Notes: generated by a model from the letters alone, not told the origin. A stretch of 64,000 nucleotides of DNA from Fusarium oxysporum f. sp. lycopersici 4287 (GCF_000149955.1 NC_030987.1:5040485-5104484); one strand, 5' to 3'. Shown: positions 11,079 to 22,769, counted from the first letter of the stretch. Made by a program: numbers and translations.

Positions 11079-11853
11079 TGATATAGATATAGATAGTTAG
11101 AGTTTATTACGCCCGGGAGAACGAATCTCATAATGCCAGTAGGTACGCTAAGCGCTAAGCCACTTACGATTTCCCCGCATTGATCCAGTCAACACAATCA
11201 TTTCCGTTCTAAACTTAGCCTCGCTTGACTCTGCTTGACAGGCCTGCTTCAAGGCCGACTTCTATAAGTGTTCAGAATCCTATCTCCAGCAGCTGAATCA
11301 TGGTCTGTTAACTTGAGGCTGTTTAATGTTAGTAGTCCGCTGTGATGTTAATCTTTAGTACGTTATGTTTTTACTCTTAATTTCCCTTCTCAGCTCAATC
11401 TTCCCGTCTCCATTGTAAACTTGACTGTCGCTCGCACCGCCTCCAGGTTAGGTACCCACTGCAGTCTGCCTGATGCCGCCTTTCCCTCAGTGCGATATAG
11501 TGATATGGTTAGGCCTGCATAGCCTATATTCGGTAAATGCATAACGCGTGTTAAGCTTCGTAAACTGCCCAGACAAACACCTCTAATATCACCCATCATG
11601 CAATACGTTATCATGTTATCACAGATATGTATTTATAAAGAGTTATCACGAGTCGTGGTTGCCCAGCTCGAGATCCTTGCAAACGACCTATTGTTCGCCT
11701 CAGCCGTAAGCTCGATGATTCGGATACCTCTGCAAACGAGCTATCACTAGACTTAGAGCGACCGGCCAAACGTTCGCGGTCTCCAGGGAAGCAAGCTTCT
11801 GCCACAGTGTCTACACCGACTCAGCACAGGACGGATGAAAGAAGCTAAAGTCG
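11079..11853. other. Spacer between the foldback nest and the hAT element
   Basis: No gene, RNA or element boundary could be supported. The sequence is of average composition with only short, unrelated open frames. Confidence 0.4.
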
Positions 11854-12334
11854 CAGCGCTGCCCACAAATCCAATCCAATCAAACAAACTGCCAAACAAA
11901 TCAATCAAATATGCCATAGTCTTTTTTCAGATCAAACAAATAAAAAACTTGGATTTGAAATAAAATTTGGTATATTTGATACAGGATATAAGGTTGGCGA
12001 TATGACCTGTCGGGCTGATGAGCGCGTCTTTGCAGCTTACCCAGAACCTGATGATGCTAAAAGCTGGCGAGCTGGCCTGACCAATGAGAGCCGCTATCCG
12101 GATCCTCCATTAGTGAATTACACTCGGTAGAGCCTTGTTATCGGCTAAGGAGAAAGTAGCCTCAGCGTTTCCGTCTGCCGCCCCCACAGCATCAAACCGC
12201 GTCGGTGCCAGTCCTGCTTACTTCTCCCCCACGCGTGCTATTCCTTACCGACCGACTCGTAGCCTGATGGAATTTAACGATATCATGCTTCCTTCTCCAC
12301 CCTCCGCCTTTGCTCTCCTCCGGTCACCGAGAAT

Positions 12335-14134
12335 TTGGCGAGTCAATTCGAGCTGGCGACGCAGATGGCATTGCCAGATCACCCTACCGTTGCAGATCTT
12401 CCACAAGAAGTATGGAGGAACAAACGATATGTTCTGGAAGAATCCTTGTTCCGGAAGGGCTCAAAGGGCCGGAAGAGCTGGATCAAGCGCCACGGACTTT
12501 TTCTCGTTGAGATCGACACTAACGACAGTCCGCTAAGTCCTTACTGGGCCTGCCATTTGTGCGATGCGAAGAGTCAGCCCGAGTTCTTCGCCGCTGCTGC
12601 TACGAGTTCGGCAGCTGACCACCTCCGCAAGTATATGAATGTGACGTTGCGAGCTTGCGCACCATTGACCAACGTAGGTCCCACAGGATCTTCGAGAGCA
12701 GTCAAGGCGCTGATATAGACCCGTCAACCGATGAATCTGAACGGCCTAAGCGACGGCGCTTGCAGTACAGCACTATGCCGCGTGCTAGAGTCAAGATGAT
12801 CCGAGAACTGAGCCTGGGACTTCTGATCAACACCAATGTTCCTTTTTCTTTCTTTAGCGATACATTCTTTCAGCAACTCGTCTGGCAACTTGACCCTCAC
12901 CTATCTGACTAGATACCATGGAGCCGGCAATCGATGGGCCGTTTGCTGGATGACATGTACGGGTCTAAGAAGGATGAGGTCAAGCAGGAGCTCTCAGATG
13001 CCCTTACTAGAATCCATATAGGGTTCGACCTGTAGATATCACCTAACCGGCACGCTGTCATGGCAGTCACAGCTCATTTTCTTGTCTGCCAGGGCAAGCA
13101 CCAGTCGCGCCTACTGGCACTCCGTCGCCAACTCGGATGCCACAGCGGGGAAAATCTCGCGGTGACGCTTAGGCAAGTTGTGCGTGAATGGAAGATAGAA
13201 GATCGAGTTGGAACAGTGATCTCGGATAACGCATCTTCGAACTATAGCTGTCTTCTGAACTTCTACAGAGATCTCGACGCAGAGATGGGCCCGGCAGACG
13301 TTCGGGTCAGACGTATGCGCTGCTAGGGGCATATCTTGAACCTGGTCGCTCGTGCTTTCCTCTACGGCGAAGATTTCGAGGCTTTTGAGGCCGAAACGCA
13401 GGTCTTCGACCTTCTCGGCCGGCGCGAGGATGACCTATGACACTGGAGAAAGAAAGGGCCGGTGGGAAAGCTCCACAATGTTGTCAAGTTCATCAGATCT
13501 TCCCCTCAGAGGTGTGAGCTCTTTAAGAGGATCTCACGCGAGAACGACGAAGCACAAGAATATCTCCTGGCGAGTGAAACGGCAGAGCTAGATGTCGTCA
13601 TGAACAACGACACGAGATGGAATTCCACTTATCTCATAATATCTCGAGTGCTCGTCAAGCAGGGAGACATCAGGGCGTTCTTGGTCCATCCAGAGGTGGA
13701 GAAATGGCTACCAGAGGCCGACATGTTGAAGGGGGATGACTGGAGACTTTTGACAGAAATTAAACATATTCTTGAGCCATTCTATCTGCAAACTATGAGA
13801 ACGCAGGGTTGGGGCAGCGAGGGAGGTAATGGATGGCTTTGGGAGGTAATGACAGGCATGGAATACTTACTGGAACACCTTGAGGATCGGAAGCTGTTCT
13901 ATCATGCTGTTCCAGACGAGGCAGCTGGAGAGAATACCAACTCGCAGGTCGAGCTAGCCCGGGGGCGACCAGACCAAAATCGGCAGCTTCCTGCTAGATT
14001 TAGGGATTGCGAGATGGACATACACCCGCGAAAGTCAATGCAAAACTCCTTGCCAAGTCGTGGCTCGGGGCAATGTGATGATGGATCAGGCAAGCCATCA
14101 GGATCATCGGCAGTTGATGACATGGGAAATGATC
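12335..14134 (+). pseudogene. hAT transposase with several stops and frameshifts, cut by an assembly gap
   Basis: The first frame (12335-12718) holds a BED-type zinc finger: KGRKSWIKRHGLFLVEI, then YWACHLCDAKSQ, ending DHLRKY. Later frames continue the hAT core. They include VGTVISDNASSN (catalytic Asp region), RVRRMRC followed by TAG then GHILNLVARAF, a WRKKGPVGKLHNVV block, VMNNDTRWNSTYL (second conserved region) and TQGWGSEGGNGWLWEVMTGMEYLLEHL. Stops occur at about 12910, 13033, 13323 and 13437, and a frameshift lies near 12690. The dimerisation domain is absent from readable sequence because 14135-14578 is unsequenced. A closely related core is recognisable in the hAT at 58147-61638. Confidence 0.85.
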
Positions 14135-14578
14135 NNNNNNNNNNNNNNNNNNNNNNNNNNNNNNNNNNNNNNNNNNNNNNNNNNNNNNNNNNNNNNNNNN
14201 NNNNNNNNNNNNNNNNNNNNNNNNNNNNNNNNNNNNNNNNNNNNNNNNNNNNNNNNNNNNNNNNNNNNNNNNNNNNNNNNNNNNNNNNNNNNNNNNNNNN
14301 NNNNNNNNNNNNNNNNNNNNNNNNNNNNNNNNNNNNNNNNNNNNNNNNNNNNNNNNNNNNNNNNNNNNNNNNNNNNNNNNNNNNNNNNNNNNNNNNNNNN
14401 NNNNNNNNNNNNNNNNNNNNNNNNNNNNNNNNNNNNNNNNNNNNNNNNNNNNNNNNNNNNNNNNNNNNNNNNNNNNNNNNNNNNNNNNNNNNNNNNNNNN
14501 NNNNNNNNNNNNNNNNNNNNNNNNNNNNNNNNNNNNNNNNNNNNNNNNNNNNNNNNNNNNNNNNNNNNNNNNNNNNNN
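14135..14578. other. Assembly gap (444 N)
   Basis: A run of unknown bases lies inside the hAT transposase. Repeats often break assemblies in this way. Confidence 1.
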
Positions 14579-14920
14579 GATACCGGCGATGGCAACTAAT
14601 TGCGTGAGGTTATTTAGCCTCGCCAAGTTAACGGTGATGTCGCAGAGGCTTTCGATAACGATAGAAACATTAGAGAAGTTGCAATGCCTGAAGAATTAGG
14701 TCAGATATGGTGCGGTGAAGCTGGAGGCGATAGCAAGTGGGGGAGACGAGGTCTAGTGGAAGATTGGGATATAGTAGCAGGAGAGAATAGAGGGTGAGAT
14801 TTGAAATATTTAAAATATTTAAATAAATATTTCAAACAACAAATCCAACGTTGAAGGTTATCAAATATCTCAAATATGACCCCGGATTTGATTTATTTGA
14901 TTTGAGGGCAGCGCTGACTG

Positions 14921-15704
14921 GGACGGGTACCCGTCCTTCTAAAATTGGACGGGTCCCATCCTAATCTCCATATTTGGTATAATTTTTCCCGCTATCGGAT
15001 TACCTTATGCCTTCTTGTTCCACTGCCTCAAGTAGTTTAACGAGTCCCATTTACCAGCTATTTCAACGAACCACTGGCTTGAGGTGAAATAGCCACGATA
15101 TATCTGAGTTCCGAATTTACTCCAAATTCTACTAGAGCTAGAGCTGTGCCACAATACAGCTTTCTTCCTCTTCCACGGCCAAGTACAAGGCTTCTTGTTT
15201 ATCGATATCCTGCTAGGCTATTTCCCAAAGCTCACCGATGCCTCTTCTACTTATGAACAGTCGCCCATTCTCGGTCTCTCGAGCTACTTGTGCTTCGATG
15301 CGATCAGGCTCTGCTTTGTCCTGGTCTAAATAAGCCACCATCTCTTCTTTGGTCCATTCCCTTAGGCTCGTTGATGTTGCGTAGCACCTCCCCATTTGCT
15401 TATAATCAAGACACCAGCTGAAGATTGCTTTTGGATATGCTAAAGGCAGGCCCATTGCTTTTCTATACTGGCGGGTACCTAGTGAGGTCCCGGTGGCTGG
15501 GCCTTCTACCAATCATCTCTTGGCGTGCCATATCTCTGGTGGATTGCTCGTGCATCATCGTACCTCAGCCGCGTTGTTGAATCTGGAACTGGATCTTGCA
15601 AGTGAAAAGGTGATGATACTGACGGTCCGATAGCAGAGAAAACTATACTACATATGGAAAATAGGACGGGACCCGTCCAATTTTAGAAGGACGGGTACCC
15701 GTCC
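14921..15704 (-). mobile_element. Internally deleted, non-autonomous MULE derivative (784 bp)
   Basis: Both ends read GGACGGGTACCCGTCC inward. The match continues with CTTCTAAAATTGGACGGGTC and, more loosely, for about 65 bp in all. The interior keeps only the last part of a MULE transposase on the minus strand. No 9-bp duplication is found (CGCTGACTG versus ACCTATTGA). The left edge lies 4 bp from the end of the hAT element. Confidence 0.8.
15213..15512 (-). pseudogene. Carboxy-terminal module of a MULE transposase
   Basis: About 99 residues align by eye with the end of the transposase at 6139-8697. The shared motifs are QYRKAMGLPLAYPKA / QYRRALGLPLRYDKA, WCLDYKQMG / WCLDWKQMG, EEMVAYLDQDKAE / EEMMAYLDWSKAE, and SRRGIGELWEIA / SRRGLRDIWEAA. 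The upstream catalytic domain is missing, so this is a deletion remnant. Retention of the same module in both copies defines the family. Confidence 0.8.
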
Positions 15705-18611
15705 ACCTATTGACCGCCACCAAATGCCCTTTTTTCCGACCTTGCAGCCCTTATGGATTACCATGTAGATCATTCTCAGTGGGGCTCTGATCGTAACAGC
15801 GCATCCGCGATTACTATCTTTATTATAAAGCCTAGAGATAGTAATACTAAAAGTAATAAAATAAGTATAAGTAGTAAGATAGGCTCTAAAAGGAGCCTTA
15901 AGTATAAGTAAGACTTTCTAGCTATTTCTCTTAGTATATAAGCAGATAATACTAAGCTATTAATTTTTAATAAAAGATAAATATTTACTTCTATTAATTA
16001 TAATTAATACGGTTAACATGGTTGATAAGCATGTGTCCTAAACAAGTATGTGTCCCACCACACTGTGCAACTAAAAATAGCCTACCCTATAACATCTAGC
16101 TACCTTAAATAAAATAGCTAAAAATCCTATAAAAATATATTCTTATAAACTATAGCTATTTATTTATAAAAATATTTCTTTAAGGTTTTTAGCTATTTTA
16201 TTTTATATAGTAAAGCTTAATTATATAGTGTAAATAAGCTTCTTTATATACTAGCTATAAATAAATTAGCTAGAATTATTTTATTAATAATATAGCTTTC
16301 TTATAGAGTTAAATATATAACTTTTAAATTTTAGCTATTTTAGGGTTAGCTTTAATTTTATATTAGTTTTTTAAATCCTTATTTTTAAGAAGAGGTTTAT
16401 AGGTATATATAGTCCTTAGTTATCTCCTTCCCTAGATAAGGTACTTAAATAATAATAATACAGTTCTGGCACTTTCAGAAGCCTTATTAAAGATTCATAT
16501 CGGCTTATTAGTAGGGTTGCTAACTTTGCCCTATTATAGGATCCGTATCTATCCCCTTATCTAATTATAATTAAACAAATTAAACTTGCTGATACTCCGC
16601 AAGAAGCCATAATTATTAGTAAGTTATATCTCGTCAAAGATCTCCTACGTTGCTGCTAAACATCTGCCATACCTTACCATATAGTGCTGGTTCTACATAC
16701 TAATCTAATAATAAATTCCGGGTTTTTGTTTAGATATAAACTGTAAACAAGATAAGTTCTGTGCTATTATTCCAGTTTAACTTCTCCTTGTGCATTGGGC
16801 TTTCTGATGGCTGGGAATTATCGAATTTAGCGCACTCTAAAAATCCTATAACCAGAAAAGGTCAGTCTACCCAGGCTAACACTAAACAGTACATTTAAAT
16901 CAGTTATCAGGCTTTTACTTTTCTATCTCTGCAGCTAAGCTCCCTAAGCAAAGGTAAAAGCAGCAGAAAAGAAGATCCTTTTATAGTTCTAGTAAAACCT
17001 TGTTGTAACAGTTGGGTTCCAAACAGGTAAACTAGTCCGTACTAGGTTTATGTTTGCAGATTGCATAGGGCGTAATGCTAAGCGATGCGAAGTGTTACGT
17101 CTCTTAATGATTAAGTAATGCGTGTTAGGCTTATTGATGTAAAGATATTTTAATTAATAGCTGGTGAGCTAAGTTCTATGAAAGTGCTAATAAATATGTT
17201 CTATGTACTAAAGATGGTTGTAAGGGAGCGACGCAACACGAGGTCGTCGTCGGCCCTGGAACGATGCGGTCCTGGAGCACTATCGTTCCTGTACTTATCG
17301 GTCCTTTCCTGGTTGGTTAGTAGAGTGGAGTTTTTTGTGGGGGTACACGTGACGTAACCGCTAGAATCGTAACACTTGTCAACTGCGAAATCTCACTTAT
17401 ATCTTGTGAAATCCTTCTCCATGTAATTAGGAAATACGATAAGAATGTCATAACATCCATCTAGGGACACCGATTTGTCCCGATGCAACTACAAGGGCAA
17501 CGATTAATAATAAGCAGGCCACTTAGCACAGGACTGCTATACTACTACCTTAAGAGATATTTCAAGATAAATCCAAAGCACCTTCCTCGTCTTCCTTTTA
17601 TTTAGTCTTATCTTTTAAGTGCTATACCTTAGTGGCATTCTTTAGTTAGTCTTCTATAGATAAGTGCTAGTACCTATGTAAGACTTGCAATTAATAAGTA
17701 TTATTATCTCTACTAGTAGGAAACTTGCCACTACTATTATAGGCATTAGCTATTTCTAATCTTATAGCCAGGCAACCTGTTAATATGCAAAGGTTAATCT
17801 CTATATGTAAGATATTTATATTATAGGAATAATATTAAAATTTCTGCATCTTACCCTCGGAGTAACTATTAACCAGCTTATGCCTCTTTAGAGTAAAAAC
17901 CAAGCAGGTAATAAAATATAGCCTTAGTTTAGGCTATAGACCCCTGCTCCCTAGCGCAAGGTACTTTTAGGTAACCTGCCGAGCTGAAAAATACATATTT
18001 TTAAGGGTCTCTTAACTTTAAGCTATCTATAAACCCTGATAACGCCTCGTGATATTATCTTATTATACTTATAACCTGTTTTGCTTGCATATTATATACT
18101 TAGGCCGCTTTAATAAAGTCAATAGAATTTATAACCTATTTTAGCGAATATTATAAGCGTTGGCTTTTCTTTTGGCAAATCCTTTAGTTCTAAAATGGCT
18201 TTAATTTCCTAGATAACCTATACTTACTGAAACGGTCGGTTAAGCCACGATTCTAAAAGCAGATAAAGGGCAGGCTATAATTACTTTAGGTCATACTTAG
18301 AGACCCGAGTTAGTCCTAGTACGGTAAAGTCTAAAATCAAGCATCTTCTAATTTATATAGGCCCTACTAACTAATATATAAGCAAATTTAAGAGTATTAC
18401 TTAGGCCTTAATAGTAATCTTTTAGCTAAGGCAGATTTTTCGTTATTGTAAAGATCTAATAAACCAGGCGAATATTAACTGTTTATTAGAAGTATAAAGT
18501 CCCTGGCACCTCGCCGACTAAGTTAAGCTATAAAGTCTTATTCTGCCATCCCTCCTATCTGCGCCGAGCTATACTGGATTATCTCTCTAGTTCTCTTATT
18601 TACTTAAGAAT
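15705..18611. other. Very AT-rich, mutation-saturated repeat block
   Basis: Most of this stretch is dense in TA, TAA and TAG with no usable frame, as expected for repeats degraded by RIP. A patch of normal composition lies at about 17030-17460. It starts near TGTAACAGTTGGG, which resembles an LTR edge, but I found no matching second copy. I can support no gene here. Confidence 0.5.
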
Positions 18612-19334
18612 ATGGCATATTTTCTCTTCTTTCTCGCCCTTTTAGGGCTTATAACGGCAAACCTAACTGGCTTCTCTGGCCGAAAGGGCATATTAAACCG
18701 CGACTTTGCAGGCATAGGCAGCATCTTGTTGGCTTTACCTGCCTCTTGCTCTTCTTCCGAGATTAACTGCGGCAGATCCTGCATTGCTGGCTCAGGAGAA
18801 TGCTGCTCTGTAAGTAAGGGGTCTTACTGCAAAGCAGGAAAATACTATATTAACAATAGATGCTGCCCTAAGGGCGAAATCTGCACTGGAGAGGCAGCTA
18901 GTTGCAGCACCAGTAGACAGCTTTGCAGCAAATATTACATCCTAAATAGCGCTGTTTATTACAGCAATAGCAGTTATTATAATAGCAGGGAAACCTGCAC
19001 TAGCGACGGATTCTGCTCTAAGGGCAAGGGCAGCAGCAGTAATAATAATAATAATAAACCTATTGAGATAGATAATAATAATAGTCCTACTAAGACAGAT
19101 AATAATAACAACGATCCTATAGAGACATTCTAACCGCAACTAATAATTACCTCTGCAAGTAGAGATAGTAATCAGGGAAACATACTTTGCAAGTATAAGG
19201 GTCGAAGTGGAGGCGGTAACGGCAATAATGGTAACGGTGGTGATAATAACGGCTGCAGCAGTAATGGTGCTAGGTCGATGCTTGCGCCGAGTTTTGCAAG
19301 TATCCTGTTAGTAGTCTTTGTTTTAATGCTATAA
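18612..19334 (+). pseudogene. GPI-anchored cysteine-rich surface protein, one in-frame stop
   Basis: The frame is 240 codons long and broken only by TAA at 19131-19133, which by RIP logic would have been CAA (Gln). Residues 1-17 are a signal peptide (MAYFLFFLALLGLITAN). The middle has the cysteine pattern of fungal GPI-anchored proteins (CGRSCIAGSGECCS, YCKAGKYYINNRCCPKG, CTG). An Asn-rich low-complexity stretch built on AAT repeats follows. Beyond the stop, the same frame continues into a Gly/Asn-rich stalk and ends with SNGARSMLAPSFASILLVVF, a classic GPI-attachment signal. If translation stops at the TAA, the product is a 173-residue secreted form without anchor. The gene sits in AT-rich repeat DNA. 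The function is unknown; such proteins are usually cell-wall components. Confidence 0.7.
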
Positions 19335-19588
19335 TTATTACAGATAGTTTACTTAAGAGTAGTATCTATATCTTAAATAATAATAATCCTTGGCAGTGTA
19401 ATGCATGCCTAGCTCCTAATTCCCCTAAGTTCTAAGCAAGTGTAAACAGACTTACCTATCCTAGTATATTATCCTAATATTATCTTTGCTATCCTGCTAT
19501 ATCAGAGATATTATAAACTAGATATTAAATACAGCTAGGCTCCCTTATATATTTAAATAAATATTAGGATATGTTAATGTTTATAATA

Positions 19589-21425
19589 AGCTTGCATGAT
19601 AAACAAGCTTGGGTGATAAAATTTTCAGCCTTTAAAAATTAAAAACACCATAAAAATACAGTAAACCGCTGAATTAATTGAAACTAATCGCTGTGTTCTC
19701 CATCAGAAACTGCAATAACTATCTGACACCTTCTTGAATTATAACCGGTCTTGCCGCATGTTCCACAGCGCCTTTCCTTCGCTCGTGCCAACCCTTCTTG
19801 GCCACCACCTCTTGACGATTCGGCCACTACCTGCGTACCACCATCTATCTGATCAATTGCTCGCCTTCCTTCCTCTACTGTTATTGCCCCTCCTTTCTGT
19901 AGTCGGGTTCTTTTTGCCCTCCGCCGCCGGCTTAGTGCCTCATTTGCCTGCCAAACATCTTAGAGCTTAGCCCTTAGTAAGGCCATCTTATGCATAACTG
20001 CCTTAGTTCCTTTATAAAATGACTTTAGTGCTTCTAGAATTAATTCTGGGGAACTACTTTGATGCCTTCTGATCCGTCTTTTAAGATATTCCGACTGGGA
20101 TTGAGCCTTAAGCACGGTCTTTGGGGTCTTTGAAACCTAAGGTGTAGGCTAGTTAGCCCCCTCTTCTACCGGCGTTGGGGTCCGTAGCTGCACGTCAAGC
20201 TTTGAGACTACATATTCTGGGTCAAGAGGAATAATCCCGGCTCCTCTAAAGCCTTCCTTGATATTTCTCTCTGTCATAGTTGCTTAAAAGGCGGCGTAAA
20301 AGGCTAGAAAGAACTCGGTCTTGGAAACGTAGGTTATAGAGCATCGGATCAGATGCTAGATTTCTCGACCATACGCCTGCTTAAGCACGGAAAAGCACCC
20401 GACGTCAAGAGGCTGAAGTAAATGAGACGAATGAGGCGGCATACAAAGCCTAATGATCTTATTTTCCTCGCAATATCTTTCGAAGTCGACCAAGTGGTGA
20501 CTTTCGTGCCCGTCGAGAATCAGAAGACGATAGCGATTTTTTGATCCCTTAGTTATACACCAGTCAAAGTGCTTTAGCCACTCGAGGCCTGTTTCATTAT
20601 CTGTCCAGCCATTTTCGCTTGTCGCAATAGCCCAGTTGCCCGGGAGGTTGCTTTCTCGGTACCAGTTGGCGAGGTGATATTGGCCTGCACCTATGATGAA
20701 TGGCGGGATTGCCTGGCCTTCCGCATTGATCACCTGAATAACCGTAATCTATTCTCGGTTTCCAGGCTGCACTGATTTCGGCCTTCCACGCCTGTCTGTA
20801 CCCGTAATAACCATTCCGCTTGCAATCATACCCATAAGAAAGCCAGTCTTATCAAAGTTGTAGATTTCATCTGATCGGATGCCATACTTGGCGATTGTGT
20901 TCTCCACAAGCCTAAACCAGTTGCGAATAGCAGTCGGATCTTCGCATTTGGCTCTCCGGTAATCATATTTACGAAAGAAACGCGTCTTGAGCTCTTTGTG
21001 CCGCCTCGCGAAGTTGGAAGCCCAGCGCTTGCCGACGGGTGACGCGTTGCGGTCGGCGAGCAATCGGTTGGCCATTTCTTTAACACCACGCAGTCGCGGG
21101 GGAAATCCTCGCGAATCTAAGTCTAGAATGAACTGAACTATGATTTGTTCCTCTAGATCAGACAGTTTGCGTGACGTAGGGACCCAATCGCTTCGAGATT
21201 GAATGCCCTTCTGCCGGCGCCATAGGATCATACGGCCAACTTTATAGATCTCTGCAGCGCGTCGGAGCTTTAATTTTGGATCATTTTGAAGGGCCTGGAG
21301 GGCAAGAAGGATTTTACCTTCAATATTAGGGCCTGACATATTTCGTGGTTGAGAATGAATTAGTTAAATAGAGATGATGTAAGTTGAGGGATTTTTGTCA
21401 CGCATGCTTGTTTGTCACGCAAGCT
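19589..21425 (-). mobile_element. Fot/pogo-type DNA transposon (1837 bp)
   Basis: The inverted ends read AGCTTGCATGATAAACAAGC on the left and AGCTTGCGTGACAAACAAGC on the right (inward). Each is followed by a partial repeat of the same unit. The element is flanked by TA on both sides (19587-19588 and 21426-21427), the duplication expected for the Tc1/mariner-pogo superfamily. Its length is normal for Fot elements. Confidence 0.9.
19960..21339 (-). pseudogene. Pogo/Fot transposase with nonsense mutations
   Basis: The frame opens with an HTH/CENP-B-like DNA-binding region (MSGPNIEGKILLALQAL ... RRAAEIYKVGRMILWRR). The DDE domain follows with YNFDKTGFLMG (first Asp), LLILDGHESHH (second Asp) and SSHLLQPLDVGCFSVLKQAYG (third Asp). 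A TAG at about 20746-20748 replaces the Trp expected in NREW-ITVIQ. A second stop follows YGREI at about 20356, and others occur before the tail ends at KMALLRAKL. Both described stops fit G-to-A changes in Trp codons. All three catalytic Asp remain, so the decay is mild. Confidence 0.88.
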
Positions 21426-21663
21426 TATCATGTCGTTACTCGTTCATCCTACCCTATAGAGATGTGCCGGAGCACGCCACACCTAGCCACTCATGCTTGT
21501 GGCATGCCCTCCTGACGTGCAAAATGCGGCTTTTTTTGTGATGAGGTGGAGCTCTGTTTGTCACAAGCTGCCGAACATCTGCGAATACCAAACCGACGAC
21601 ATACTGGGACTTCACTGGAGACTCCGCAGCATCTCGAAATTGCGCAGTTCATAGGCTTCCAAG

Positions 21664-22769
21664 ATGCCTCCAGGTAAGATTCTTCTCTCTCCTTGCAATC
21701 ACCTTCATCAACCTCTCCCAAGCGTTTCGCCACACTGCGGGATGGAGGGGCGCTTCGCGTTCGCGCTCCAAACTCGATCCCATCAACGCCAGCTCCTATC
21801 CCAGTCAGGATAAGACGAGAGCTAAGTTCCTGTAGCACTGCACGACGACGAATCTCTGAATCAGGGCAAGGCTTTTACGACCAAATCTCAGGGGAGCCGA
21901 AGGTCAACCTCAAACAGCACACTGTCGGTCGCGAACCGGGGCAAAGTCGAAGCTCCCGAAGGCGTCATTACGGACGAGAATGATAAAGAAGAAGCTGACG
22001 GCGAACTCGAGGATGAGTTGTGAGTTTCTCTGCAACGAGCTTCACATGATACTCACGAATCTCAGTTTTATTGTAGAGACGATCAAGAACCACTTCATCG
22101 ACGAAGATGTGAGCATACTGCGTAAAGCTTAGCTGTGTCCATGACTGACGTCTTTTTAAGGCAACCTCATGTTTCAGGTTAAGTGGGAAGGTTTTGATAG
22201 CAAGAACGACTTAACTTGGGAACCCGAGGACAATCTCAAGTACGTACCAGGCATCTCTGCTTTATCCTTCAGTTTTCTAATCGGCGCGTTTCCTTAAGGG
22301 TATCGGGCGACGAGATTCTCAACGAATATTTTGATAACGATAGGTGGGAGGGACAAGATCTTCGAGGAATCAGACAGAGCGGCCAAGACCAAAAAGCGTA
22401 GACGGATGACAAATGGCACTTTCAGCAAAATGCCCAAGTGACTGCAACGAAAGAAGGCGTATGTTGCCGATGAGACTTTGATGGCGACAGGGAAGCAGTG
22501 AAGTCCTCCTCCAGGGTCTTGGGAGGATGAGATTGAGACGATTGACGCCTGTGAGGAGGACAACAATGGAAAGCTGATCGTTTATCTTATTTGGAAGAAC
22601 GGCCAGAAGACCAAGCATGAGGCGCAGATCATCTACAATAAGTGTCCACAGAAGGTAGTCCATCCCTTTGTCACACCATTAGCTTGTCAGTTCCTGTGTT
22701 GACACGACCCAGATGCTTCAGTTTTATGAGCAACATGTCAAAATTATTAGAACGAGAGATATGCACTAA
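21664..22769 (+). pseudogene. Heterochromatin protein 1 (HP1)-like gene, decayed
   Basis: A seven-piece gene model can be read. Exon 1 is 21664-21673 (MPP), exon 2 is 21836-22019, and exon 3 is 22066-22108. The next exons are 22161-22239, 22299 to 22654 and 22713-22769. Introns have GT/AG ends. The chromodomain is clear (VETIKNHFIDED, then MFQVKWEGFDSKNDLTWEPE), followed by EILNEYFDN. The chromo shadow domain is also clear (GSWEDEIETIDACEEDNNGK, VYLIWKNGQKTKHEAQIIYN, KCPQKMLQFYEQHVKII). Damage visible by homology: one base missing at the exon 3/4 junction, one extra G near 22342, and TGA codons at 22439-22441 (CGA-like) and 22499-22501 (Trp of the WSPP motif). HP1 reads H3K9 methylation and maintains heterochromatin, but this copy cannot make a full protein. 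It is presumably a paralogue or duplicate. Confidence 0.78.

Larger units (their letters stand above)
11854..14916 (+). mobile_element. Decayed hAT element
   Basis: The ends are CAGCGCTGCCC-ACAAATC on the left and its inverse GATTTGAGGGCAGCGCTG on the right. Both are followed internally by AT-rich subterminal repeats built on CAAATC/TTTGAT. The element encodes a BED-finger hAT transposase. No 8-bp duplication is visible (TAAAGTCG on the left, ACTGGGAC on the right). The element is old, or the right junction was rearranged when the neighbouring MULE derivative arrived 4 bp away. It contains an assembly gap. Confidence 0.8.

Noticed and set aside
12000..12128. 42-codon open frame (starts MTCRADERVFAAYPEPDD) inside the hAT left part
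   Set aside because: Too short and without a recognisable family; could be captured sequence but cannot be supported.
14000..14626. Long frames spanning the unknown bases
   Set aside because: They are artefacts of translating N runs.
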